DNA from: Mariniphaga sp.
Lineage (GTDB): Bacteria > Bacteroidota > Bacteroidia > Bacteroidales > Prolixibacteraceae
Length of the DNA stretch: 64,000 nt
Direction: 5' to 3'
Assembly (NCBI GenBank): GCA_024636975.1
Contig: JAGXGA010000041.1
Location: forward strand, 1 to 64,000
The translations under genes were made by a program, and so were the position numbers. Positions within the stretch are counted from its first letter, which is position 1; each line of letters starts with the position of its first letter. The notes under the pieces were generated by a model. It searched no databases and had not been told where the DNA came from. It worked only from the letters and a program-made list of their open reading frames with translations. Positions 35,429 through 43,700 of the stretch are shown piece by piece.

Positions 35429-35926
35429 ATGAAAAAATCAAGTAAAAGAAAAACTCTTTGGCGCATTAATGTAGTTGTAAGTTACTTCGATGTAAGTTGT
35501 GTTAAACCTTACCGCGGGATTCTAATAAAGTTATTGAAAGACCTTGCTTCAATTTATAAGCTCGATTATTCTGTAGCTGATGATTACCAAGACCTAGTTT
35601 CCGAAGAAGAAGAATCAAGTGAAGAAAAGTTTATCTACGATATTATCTATTTCAGGTCAAATAAATATACAAGAATCGAAAAGAAAGAATTTCAATCGGT
35701 AATAAACTGCATGTTTAAAAGTGTACCATCTGTATTTTTTGAAGGAGTCGAAATAGACACCCAGCTATATAAATTTTTAAAGTTTTACCCCTTCCCCACT
35801 AATTTTTATAGACCATTAAATTATCCCTGGATTGAATATTATGATGGTGAACAAACCAAATTGTTAATACATGCTGATGAAGTTCTAAAAATAATGGAGG
35901 AAGAACAGCATTATCCATTGAATTAA
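35429..35926 (+). CDS. uncharacterised plus-strand protein
   Basis: 165 aa (MKKSSKRKTLWRINVVVSY), basic start, acidic middle (DLVSEEEESSEEKFI), aromatic-rich end. Family not recognised. It is one of few plus-strand genes in this block and lacks a hairpin leader, so it is probably expressed separately from the minus-strand cassettes. Confidence 0.55.
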   Translation: MKKSSKRKTLWRINVVVSYFDVSCVKPYRGILIKLLKDLASIYKLDYSVADDYQDLVSEEEESSEEKFIYDIIYFRSNKYTRIEKKEFQSVINCMFKSVPSVFFEGVEIDTQLYKFLKFYPFPTNFYRPLNYPWIEYYDGEQTKLLIHADEVLKIMEEEQHYPLN

Positions 35927-35935
35927 ATCCTTTTT

Positions 35936-35957
35936 AGTATAAAAAGGGCCGAAGCCC
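35936..35957 (-). terminator. terminator of the 56-aa gene
   Basis: On the minus strand GGGCTTCGGCCC (UUCG tetraloop) followed by TTTTT. Confidence 0.8.
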
Positions 35958-36128
35958 TTACACATAACATTCTTTAAAAGCTTCGTATTCGAATGCCACC
36001 AGCTTTTTGTCGAGCAATTCCGCTGCCCCGGGAAAGTAGATGGAATCGAGGTGGTTAGTGAAGGCTTCCCACAATGAAGTTTTTTCGGTTTCTTTTTTAC
36101 TGCTGTTTTTAAACTGATAAGATTTCAT
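35958..36128 (-). CDS. small uncharacterised protein
   Basis: 56 aa from MKSYQFKNSSKKETEKT; a longer reading to 36209 would translate the hairpin leader and is rejected. Charged N-terminus, LWEAFTNHLDSIYFPGAAELL amphipathic middle. One-gene cassette with leader G2 and its own terminator. Function unknown. Confidence 0.6.
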   Translation of the reverse strand: MKSYQFKNSSKKETEKTSLWEAFTNHLDSIYFPGAAELLDKKLVAFEYEAFKECYV

Positions 36129-36160
36129 GATGTTAAATTTTAAAATGATGTGCTCTTCCC

Positions 36161-36288
36161 ACAGCAGAAAACCGGAAAAGGCAAGGAGGAACTGGAATAT
36201 CGCAATCATCCGTCAGCTGACGGAGGTTAAATGAGAATATGCCGGGAAAATCCTTGAATGATCATTCCGGCTTTAGGCTGTTTCTTTG
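36161..36288 (-). promoter_or_regulatory. hairpin leader family 2, copy G2; candidate ssDNA promoter
   Basis: Stem ACAGC (36161)/GCTGT (36277-36281), CCGGAA (36172)/TTCCGG (36265-36270), CAAGGA (36182)/TCCTTG (36251-36256), tip CCGTCAGCTGACGG (36210-36223). TTG at 36254-36256 and TTTCTTTG at 36281-36288, 24 bp apart, sit on the 3' arm with the -7 box at the stem base. Confidence 0.6.
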
Positions 36289-36388
36289 CTCAGCATTTAG
36301 AAATAACAGCAGAAATCAGGGGTAAAAACGGGAGGCAAATCGAAAAAATTTGAGGAGGCGGATTATTAATAAGTGAAAAAAAGAAAAT

Positions 36389-36598
36389 CTACTTATTACA
36401 AGGGGCTCTTTTTGCCGAACACTGTTGGTGATGTGCCACTATAGAATCTTTTTCTTGTTTTGTGTGGCTTTCAAACCATTCATACTTTTCTCCAAATGGT
36501 TTATTTTCCACCTGTTTTACCGGGCAATCGGGCAATCTTCTTCCATAGGGACACTCATAGAGGGTCCCATAAAAGCTTAGGTATTCATATAAACTCAT
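36389..36598 (-). CDS. small Cys-rich protein, paralogue 1 (zinc-finger-like)
   Basis: 69 aa. Pattern LYECPYGRRLPDCP, then KQEKDSIVAHHQQCSAKR: Cys-x7-Cys and a C-terminal His-His-x3-Cys that could hold one zinc ion. Three more copies lie at 36738, 39842 and 40218. DNA identity with the copy at 40218 is high. No function known; possibly a small inhibitor or DNA/RNA binder. Confidence 0.65.
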   Translation of the reverse strand: MSLYEYLSFYGTLYECPYGRRLPDCPVKQVENKPFGEKYEWFESHTKQEKDSIVAHHQQCSAKRAPCNK

Positions 36599-36737
36599 AA
36601 AATTTGATCTTTAATAATGACAAAATGCAAATGAGTATTGCCTGTAGATTTTTAGATAACCAATTTTAAAACAACAGCATCTTTCTATTGTTCAGGATGT
36701 CTTTTAAGAAAATGAAAATTGAAAGGATAGTATCTGG

Positions 36738-36950
36738 TTAATACACTTGATGAAATTTTCTTTTTGCCGAACATCGGTTATGGTGCTCAACAATCGAATT
36801 TTTTTCCTCTGTGGAACAATTCTCAAACCATTCAATCCTTTTATCAAAAGAATCAAAATCCAGAGGATACATTGGACAATCCGGCAATCTTCTGCCAAAC
36901 GGACAACCATATAAATTTCCCATGAAATGGGAATAATTTCTTAACTGCAT
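36738..36950 (-). CDS. small Cys-rich protein, paralogue 2
   Basis: 70 aa, NLYGCPFGRRLPDCP and EEKNSIVEHHNRCSAKR, the same Cys-x7-Cys...HH-x3-Cys frame as its neighbour but clearly diverged in between, so an old duplication. About 140 bp separates it from paralogue 1. Confidence 0.65.
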   Translation of the reverse strand: MQLRNYSHFMGNLYGCPFGRRLPDCPMYPLDFDSFDKRIEWFENCSTEEKNSIVEHHNRCSAKRKFHQVY

Positions 36951-37059
36951 AACTCAATAGTTAAACCAGAATTAATGAATATTTTTTATTTAACTCTCCA
37001 AAAGCGTCTAAGCAAATATATTAAACATATTTTCAAAATCAAAAATAATTTTTTTGACA

Positions 37060-37082
37060 AAAAAAATCCCGGTTTCCCGGGA
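37060..37082 (-). terminator. terminator of the zinc-ribbon gene
   Basis: On the minus strand CCCGG-GAAA-CCGGG followed by ATTTTTTTT; a GAAA tetraloop hairpin overlapping the region just after the stop. Confidence 0.8.
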
Positions 37083-37087
37083 CCTTC

Positions 37088-37300
37088 CTAATAGCAAGCT
37101 CCACCACGATAAGCATCTTCATCAGCTGCCATCGACAGGAACTGTCGGTATTCCGGTTCACCACAACCGTTACACATAACCGTTTTTCCGTTCGGCCAGT
37201 AATATGCCGTTGTTCCCCTGCCAATTTTGCATCCGCATTTCGAACAGCTTGAGTTAAACCGTGCAGTAATCTTCCGTGGATCTCCTTTGTAAGTTTTCAT
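37088..37300 (-). CDS. small zinc-ribbon protein
   Basis: 70 aa. CSKCGCKIGRG and CNGCGEPEYRQF give a two-knuckle CxxC...CxxC zinc ribbon. It follows radC by 54 bp, and that gap holds a partial family 1 leader (copy D), so it is probably cotranscribed with radC. A frameshifted relic of the same gene lies at 40444-40550. May be a nucleic-acid-binding partner; role unknown. Confidence 0.7.
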   Translation of the reverse strand: MKTYKGDPRKITARFNSSCSKCGCKIGRGTTAYYWPNGKTVMCNGCGEPEYRQFLSMAADEDAYRGGACY

Positions 37301-37302
37301 TT

Positions 37303-37352
37303 AATTTGCCCATGCCCTTGGGACTTATTTTGGCATCTGGCACGCCGATTAC
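37303..37352 (-). promoter_or_regulatory. family 1 leader fragment, copy D
   Basis: Only the gene-proximal third of the leader, nearly identical to that of copy B (CATGCCCTTGGGACTTATTT on the plus strand), lies between the radC stop and the next ATG. It lacks the promoter arm, so it can only act in translation or is a relic. Confidence 0.55.
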
Positions 37353-37353
37353 A

Positions 37354-37806
37354 TTAATGCATCAAACCTTCATCTGCAAGCGATACAAATTTTTCTGAAG
37401 TAATTATCAGGTGGTCCAGTACCGAAATGTCAAGTACATCACCGCCGCTTTTAATTTTCCGGGTAATCCGCAAATCCGCGTCGCTTGCCTCCAGCTGCCC
37501 GCTCGGGTGATTATGCAGCAGTATCATGGAACTCGCATTAGCTTTCAGCGCTGCCTGGAATATCAGCCGCACATCCACCACCGTACCCGATATGCCCCCT
37601 TGCGAAATCCACGAAAGCCCCAGCACTTTATTACTCCTCGAAAGAAGCAGCATTGCAAACCGTTCCTTGTAATCAATGTCAGGCCACATCGATGCCACAT
37701 AATTATAAGCATCCCTCGAGCATGTAACCTTCGTCTGGTTCGATGGCTTCACCTTGTGCGAATAACTGATTTTAATTTCAGCAATCTGTTGATCAAATAA
37801 TGTCAT
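37354..37806 (-). CDS. radC: RadC-family JAB/MPN domain protein
   Basis: 150 aa from MTLFDQQIAEIKIS (a further Met at 37818 lies within the leader). JAMM metal site: ILLHNHPSGQLEASDADLRI (HxHP...S...D). Mobile-element RadC proteins are short like this one. Role in repair is doubtful; in conjugative elements it travels with ardC and is thought to act on incoming DNA. Leader copy E lies directly upstream, and the zinc-ribbon gene follows in the same unit. Confidence 0.9.
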   Translation of the reverse strand: MTLFDQQIAEIKISYSHKVKPSNQTKVTCSRDAYNYVASMWPDIDYKERFAMLLLSRSNKVLGLSWISQGGISGTVVDVRLIFQAALKANASSMILLHNHPSGQLEASDADLRITRKIKSGGDVLDISVLDHLIITSEKFVSLADEGLMH

Positions 37807-37809
37807 TGA

Positions 37810-37990
37810 ATTCACCACTGCCCTGTGGATTTATGTTGGCTTCTGGCACGCCGGTTAAATTTTGGCGCACCCACATTGAGTCCCGCTAATAAGGGCAAGG
37901 GCGGAACCACAATAAAAAACGGTCAAGGGAGCTTGTACACCCTTGACCGTTCAGCGGGACGATGAATAACTTTGTCACAATTTATCCGGA
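37810..37990 (-). promoter_or_regulatory. hairpin leader family 1, copy E; candidate ssDNA promoter of radC
   Basis: Perfect inner 12-bp hairpin (AACGGTCAAGGG/CCCTTGACCGTT), middle stem GTCCCGCT/AGCGGGAC, base helix CCGG.TAAATT/AATTTA.CCGG at 37851 and 37979-37989. TTG at 37943-37945 and TAACTTTG at 37967-37974, 21 bp apart, lie on the 3' arm. On the minus strand the inner hairpin followed by TTTTTTATT is a terminator upstream of the predicted start. Confidence 0.65.
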
Positions 37991-38393
37991 GTTATTATTT
38001 CATCAACATTAAATTCCCGTAAAAACATCATTGTATCCTAATTATCCACCCAGTGAACTGGTATTTCAAAATATTTATTTTAGAAGCAGGGAATTTTCTT
38101 TCTTAAGATATATCCAACGAAGCGCATTAAAGAAAAATTTTCACATAATCCTGTTTAAAAAGTTTTCATATATCCTGAAAGCTAATTTTACTTTAGTCTC
38201 TTTGATTTGAGGTAAAATTCTACACTGTAGAGAATGTCCAACAACTCTAATGCACAAATTAAGTAGAAAACAATTATAATCATCTGTCCCTTAAGTGTTT
38301 AATTATATATAATTTTAATGGCATATAGGTTGTAAACCAGAATCTATATCTGACTTACTTGACAACAAATGAAAATTTATTAAAGTGCTACTT
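37991..38393. other. AT-rich intergenic region
   Basis: No gene or clear structure found. It should hold the promoter of the plus-strand gene at 38394, but no good -33/-7 pair is apparent. Confidence 0.4.
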
Positions 38394-38654
38394 ATGTTTA
38401 TTCCGAAGGAAAGCTCAAGGATTAAATTATTGAAGGCTAGTTTCAATAAATTATTATTTAAAGAAGAACTCGAAAAGCTGGTATATAATACCAGCCAGGA
38501 TAAGATATTCGATGTACTTATTTACTGTTATAACAAGTATTCCGACATGCATGCTGAGGTATTGCTGGAAGTATTTATAAACTATAAAAAAAGCAGCAAC
38601 AAGGAATTATCGGTTAATTCGAAAAGTGAGAAATTTCTGGAATTGAGAAACTAA
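38394..38654 (+). CDS. small uncharacterised plus-strand protein
   Basis: 86 aa from MFIPKESSRIKLL (or 3 residues longer from 38385). Helical and charged (LLFKEELEKLVYNTSQDKIFDVL), reminiscent of small RteC- or CesT-like helical proteins but not assignable. Followed by a strong terminator at 38695-38731. Confidence 0.5.
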   Translation: MFIPKESSRIKLLKASFNKLLFKEELEKLVYNTSQDKIFDVLIYCYNKYSDMHAEVLLEVFINYKKSSNKELSVNSKSEKFLELRN

Positions 38655-38694
38655 TTTTTGAAACACACAAACACACTATATATTATTATCATTT

Positions 38695-38731
38695 AAAAAA
38701 GCTCTTGTTCTCGTAGAAAAGAGCTTTTTTT
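38695..38731 (+). terminator. terminator of the plus-strand gene
   Basis: AAAAAAGCTCTT (38695-38706) pairs with AAGAGCTTTTTTT ending at 38731. Confidence 0.85.
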
Positions 38732-38892
38732 AATTTTAACCCGATGTCCAAAAGGCATTTAGAGTAGCAGAAACAATTTCATACGATTGTTTGAGCCAAC
38801 CGATTGCTGTTTTTTCAATTATCGTTAAGCTTAGAAATCGCAACTCATAAATAAATGTTTATACCCTGGTGGCAATTTTAAATTAAAACGAC

Positions 38893-38926
38893 CAAAAAAA
38901 ATCCCCGCCGAAGCAGGGAACTTTTT
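38893..38926 (-). terminator. terminator of the AT-hook protein gene
   Basis: On the minus strand CCCTGC-TTCG-GCGGGG followed by ATTTTTTTT. Confidence 0.8.
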
Positions 38927-39201
38927 TAAGCTTCAGCCGTTTCGCCTTTTGGCTTCCTGCCTCTTTTCTTTGGGGCCGGTTCTTCTGCCGGTTCTTCTTC
39001 CCTGGTGGTTACATACGCGGTGTGTGTGCGGCCAAATTTGTCGGTGTTTTGCATCCGGGCCACTTCAAATGAAATGTACTGCTCGCCGTTGTACTCATGC
39101 TGATAATTCAGCACATCCTCTACTCTCAGTGTAACTTTCACGATGTCCATGGTTTCATGTTTTGTACCTTTTCCGATGTAATTTTTTTTGTAAGATTTCA
39201 T
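38926..39201 (-). CDS. small protein with AT-hook-like tail
   Basis: 91 aa. Residues 1-60 are soluble alpha/beta, then EEEPAEEPAPKKRGRKPKG: the KRGRKPKG core is an AT-hook-like minor-groove binder. One-gene cassette with leader G3 upstream and its own terminator. DNA binding is likely; target unknown. Confidence 0.65.
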   Translation of the reverse strand: MKSYKKNYIGKGTKHETMDIVKVTLRVEDVLNYQHEYNGEQYISFEVARMQNTDKFGRTHTAYVTTREEEPAEEPAPKKRGRKPKGETAEA

Positions 39202-39243
39202 GATTATAAGTTTTAAAAATTAAAAATTCATGCAGGTACAGCC

Positions 39244-39380
39244 ATTTGGAATCAGGGCCTGCAAGGAGGAACTGGAATATCGCAATCAGTCTACTGACGG
39301 AAAATGAGAATATGCCGGGAAAATCCTTGCAGGGTTTCACTTCCCTGAAGGCGCAGCCGGTTTCCATGTGGCACCTTAGC
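39244..39380 (-). promoter_or_regulatory. hairpin leader family 2, copy G3 (degenerate -7)
   Basis: Inner stem CCTGCAAGGA (39258-39267)/TCCTTGCAGG (39324-39333), middle stem TCAGGG/CCCTGA, lower stem GGAA/TTCC, tip CAGT-CT-ACTG. TTG at 39327-39329. Where G1 and G2 have TAnCTTTG this copy has CACCTTAG (about 39372-39379), so the -7 box is damaged. Confidence 0.5.
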
Positions 39381-39841
39381 ATGTGATTTTTGATTTAAAA
39401 CATCATGAGAGCTGGCCACCAAAAACAATTCCGGCAAAGGTCCATTGAAACCTCAGACAATTCTGTTACACTGCAGCAACGATGTGCATCCGGCAAACCA
39501 ACGGCACCTAATTTCATGAAGTGGCTAAGCAAAACTACAATTCAGCACTACTGCCACTCCACCAGGTACCGGCAATCCCCGGCCAAAATTTCCCGGAAGC
39601 CAGGAACCCGGCTAGTAAAAAAGTCTGCAGAGGCGGATCACTTCAAAACAGGGAGTATGACCACAGGCTGGCTTTTTTTTTCTGCACATCAATAGAATTA
39701 GGAGTCTTAAGATGTGGGCATTATAAAATACAGCATCCTGCATTATAAAGAAAGAGCTCACCCAAAACTGCACGCTTTAAATGCATTTTTTTTGTTAGCA
39801 ATCCGAAAAATAGAATAGATTAATGGAAATAACCCGGAGTA
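39381..39841. other. long gap, possibly decayed sequence
   Basis: 460 bp with only low-complexity open frames (a 96-codon plus-strand frame at 39405 has poor composition and no family likeness). It may be remains of a cassette. No RNA structure stood out. Confidence 0.3.
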
Positions 39842-40054
39842 TTATTTATAAAAAAAATTAATAGTTCTAGAGTTGGCGCATTTCCGATGATGCTCTATCA
39901 ATGCATCTTTTTCAACAGGTGCTAACTTTTTAAACTTCCAAATCTTTTCTTCAAATGACATGTTATCATTAAAATTTAACGGACAATCCTTTAATCTTTC
40001 TCCGACAGGGCAACAGTATAAATTTCCAATAAATGTACAATAATTACTATCCAT
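39842..40054 (-). CDS. small Cys-rich protein, paralogue 3
   Basis: 70 aa. NLYCCPVGERLKDCP and EKDALIEHHRKCANSR keep the Cys-x7-Cys...HH-x3-Cys frame; the most diverged of the four copies. Confidence 0.65.
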   Translation of the reverse strand: MDSNYCTFIGNLYCCPVGERLKDCPLNFNDNMSFEEKIWKFKKLAPVEKDALIEHHRKCANSRTINFFYK

Positions 40055-40217
40055 TAAGTTTGGCTTTAATCATAATTCAAATCTGTTGTTTTTTTCGTCC
40101 GCAAATAAAAATAAAATTTAAAAAACATTCACTTTCATAATCCTAAAATCCATAAAACTTTAACATCAAAAACTGGCTTGTAGAGATACAGGCAAAACTG
40201 AAACAGAACGAATAAAT

Positions 40218-40427
40218 CTACTTATTACGGACATCTCTTTTTGCCAAACATTGTTGGTGATGTCTATTTATAAAATCTTTTTCTTGTTTTGGAAGGCTTT
40301 CAAACCATTCAAATTTTTCTTCAAACGGTTTATTTTCCATTGGTTTTACCGGGCAATCCGGTAATCTCCTTCCATAGGGACACTCATAGAGGGTTCCATA
40401 AAAGTTTAGGTATTTATGTAAATACAG
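40218..40427 (-). CDS. small Cys-rich protein, paralogue 4, start codon altered to CTG
   Basis: About 69 codons, closely similar to paralogue 1 (FYGTLYECPYGRRLPDCPVK shared). At the position of the Met of paralogue 1 this copy has CTG (40425-40427), so it is either read from CTG or from a fused start further upstream (40538) that came about through a frameshift in the gene relic before it. Probably degenerate. Confidence 0.5.
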   Translation of the reverse strand: MYLHKYLNFYGTLYECPYGRRLPDCPVKPMENKPFEEKFEWFESLPKQEKDFINRHHQQCLAKRDVRNK

Positions 40428-40443
40428 GTGCTGGGCACCTCTT

Positions 40444-40550
40444 TTAATAACATGCTCCACCATGGCAAACTTCTTCATCAGCCGCTTCGATAAAAATTGC
40501 TGGAATTCCGGTTCACCACAACCGATACACATCACCATTTTTCCGTTAGG
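40444..40550 (-). pseudogene. frameshifted relic of the zinc-ribbon gene
   Basis: Encodes NGKMVMCIGCGEPEFQQFLS like the gene at 37088-37300, then a one-base deletion; in the other frame AADEE.CHGGACY and the stop are still present. The N-terminal half is missing. Together with the copy downstream it shows that a block like 36389-37300 was duplicated here and decayed. Confidence 0.75.
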
Positions 40551-40609
40551 GAAAATTTTGTTTATAAATACTAACTCCGTTTAATTTAAAAAAGATTGGT
40601 AGGTTTTCC

Positions 40610-40641
40610 TTGCATGTTAATTCCGGCTATTGATACCTTTG
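40610..40641 (-). promoter_or_regulatory. truncated family 2 leader, copy G4
   Basis: TTG at 40610-40612 and TACCTTTG at 40634-40641, 21 bp apart, with AATTCCGGCTATTGA between, like the right end of G2 (ATTCCGGCTTTAGG). The left arm is gone, in keeping with the relic gene after it. Confidence 0.5.
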
Positions 40642-40670
40642 CCACAATTGAACAGAGAGAGAATCTCATA

Positions 40671-40703
40671 AAAAAGCCCGGTTAAAATTTAACCAGGCTT
40701 TTA
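40671..40703 (-). terminator. terminator of the histidine kinase gene
   Basis: On the minus strand AAAAGCC-TGGTTAAA, loop, TTTAACC-GGGCTTTTTT. Confidence 0.8.
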
Positions 40704-40726
40704 AGTGAATAACCAATTATTGAAAC

Positions 40727-43700
40727 CTAATTAACCTGTTTCTTCAGATATTTCGACAACGTATCAAGCAAAACATTCCTTCTTACAGGTTTTGTAAGAA
40801 TTAAATCACACCCTGCCTGTTTTATTTTAATTTTTTCATCTTCAAAAGAATAAGCTGTTAATGCAATAATCGGAATTGAACTGTTAATTGATTTGATTAT
40901 TGCCGTTGCCTCATAGCCACTCATTACAGGCATTTTCATATCCATCAAAATCAAATCAATTACTTTCCCCGACTTAACAATATCAACAGCCTCCTGACCA
41001 TTTTCTGCGATATAAATTTTAGCACCTGTTACTGACAATAGTTTTTCCATTAACAATCTGCTGCTGGAATCATCTTCCACAATTAATAAACTGTGGTCAA
41101 AATTATATGTTTCCCGATTCTTCTCCTGCACATTTTCTTCCTTCCATTCGACTTGTAAAAAGAATGAAAATTCTGATCCCTTACCAGGTTCTGAGCTGCA
41201 GGTAATATTTCCATTCATTGCTTTTGCCAGCTTTTGAGCAACAGCCAGACCAATTCCTACTCCATCATATTTACGGGAGTGCGAATCATCTACCTGCCGA
41301 AAAATTTGAAATAGGATATCTTGCTTATTAACAGGTATTCCAATACCTGTATCCTTCACTGAAAGAATAAGACTGGAAGGATTAACAGCATTAATTTTTA
41401 ATTCAATTCTTCCATATTCTGTGAATTTTACAGCATTTTTAAACAGGTTTATCATCACCTGATTTATTTTGTTTAAATCCGCTGTGACATTCTTTTCAAG
41501 CAGTTTATCGTCTGAAGTAACAACCAGTTGAATTAGCTCGGTTTTGTTGGCAATTTCCACTTGTTTCCGGAGTTGTTTCAACAGCAAGTCTGATAATTCT
41601 CTTAGCTGAAAGGACGTGGGCTTCAAATTAACATGATGCTCATCAAAAGCAACACTGAACAGGTTTTCTACTATTTCAAGGAGGTTTAAGCCCGAGTTAT
41701 TTATGGCTTTTGAATATTCTCCCAAGGTTTTATCCTTGGTAATTTCACAAATAATATTACTGAAACCAATAATAATATTCAATGGCGTCCGCAGCTCATG
41801 ACTTATCGAGGCCAGAAACGATGACTTTAGTCTGTCACTTTCTTCTGCTCTCTCCTTGGCATGAATTAGTTCCAGCTCATTCTTCTTTTTTTCTGTAACA
41901 TCCTGCTTAATGGCAACGAAATGAGTAATTTCCTGCTTTTCATTAACTATTGGAGAAATACTTACTTCTTCCCAATATAGTTCCCCGTTTTTCTTCTTAT
42001 TAACAATCTCACCATACCAATTGTCTCCAGCTGCAATAGTTTTCCAAAGTTTGTCATAAAACTTATCATCCTGCACTCCAGACTTAAACTCATTTACTTT
42101 TTTCCCCAGTACATTTTCTGCGGAATATCCGGTATTTTGCAAAAACATGGGATTTACAAAAAGTATATTGCTTTTCCTGTCAGTAATAATAATGCTTTCA
42201 GGGCTTTGTTCAATTGCTTTTCTAAAAAGTATAAGCATTTTTTCCAGCTGTTTCTTCTCTGAAACATCAAAGAAAATTGCATGGATCATATCCTTATTTT
42301 TAATTTTAATCATGCTGCAGAATACCTCAATACACTTCACTGAGTTGTCTTGAAGCCGAATTTGGAAACTGGTATTGAACTGTCTGACTGTTTTTATGTG
42401 CTCCAGACTTTTTTTCACTAATTCAGGATATTGAGCATTCAATTGAATAAAATTCATTGATTCTAATTCTTCCATCGTCCAACCCAAAAATGATGCTGCA
42501 GAAGAATTTACTTCAACTATATCTCCGCTTGAAGGATCAATAATAAGTTTGGGTGCAGTATGATTGAAGAAAAGTTGTCGAAACTTCCGTTCGCTTAATT
42601 GTAGTTTCTTTTCAGCCTTTTTTCTGGAAAATGCATTGGCAAAAATATTTTCAAGCATTCGCAACAATACTAAATCATCATGATCCCAGGTCTGAAATTC
42701 ATCTACGTAATCAAAACCAAAAAAACCAAGAAGTTTTTTTTTCGAATACAAAGGCAAAACAAGCAACGATTTAATATTTAGCTCCTTCAATATCTTTTTT
42801 TCTGACGCAGCCTGTTCAGGCATTAAAGAAACTTTCTTAATTTGTATAGCTTCATTTTTCAAAAGCTTATCGGTCCACCAGGGAAAATCGGAAAGCGGCA
42901 GGTTTTGCATCAAATGTTTATTCGGCAACTCTCCCGGAGCACACCATTCATGTGTATTATTAACCAGCTTGCCACTGCTGTTTATCTGAAACATAAAAAC
43001 ATGGCTTGCCTGAAGTGCCCTGCCAATTTCTTCAAAAGATTTATTTATTGCCTTATTCAACCGGAATGAACCAATAAACAGAGAGGAGACATTTGATATG
43101 GTTTTTTCATAAATAAGTTTTCTTTTCAGGTCATCCTGAAGTCTTTTTTCCTTTGAAATATTAATAAACGAGGCCATCATTTTCAAAGGTTTTCCTTCAC
43201 CATCATATATCAAACTTGCTGACAACAATACAATGAATTTCTTCCTGTTCTTTTTAACCGCCACCAGTTCACCCTGCCAGGTTCCTTTTTCTAAAAGAAT
43301 ATTTATAACCCGTTTAACTTTATAAGGAGAATTCCAAAATTCCAATGACATTTTTCCTAATATTTCATCTTCAGCCTCATAACCCCACATTTTTAGAAAG
43401 CTGGTATTGACATAGGTCATTCTCCCCGTTAAATCAGTTAATGCAACAGCATTGATGGATGATGAAATTGCCAGTTCTTTTTCGATCAATTGTTGTTCTG
43501 AGCTCTTTTGTTCTGTAATATCTTCTAGAATACCCTCAAGGAATACAGGAAGGTTATTTTCATAAATGGCTTTGCCATGTTCTCTAACGAATTTAATATG
43601 GTTATCTGCAGTAATGATCCGGTATTCAACATCAAATGTACTGCGATTTTCAACAGAAGTTAAAATATTCTGACTAACTTTAATTCTGTCATCAGGATGA

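Noticed and set aside
37810-37990. Family 1 leaders as a CRISPR array or simple transposon ends
   Set aside because: Copies are 1-3 kb apart, each next to a different gene, differ by paired changes and lack target-site duplications or spacers.
39405-39748. Two plus-strand open frames of 96 and 75 codons
   Set aside because: Poor amino-acid composition, no start context or homology pattern; probably chance frames in decayed DNA.
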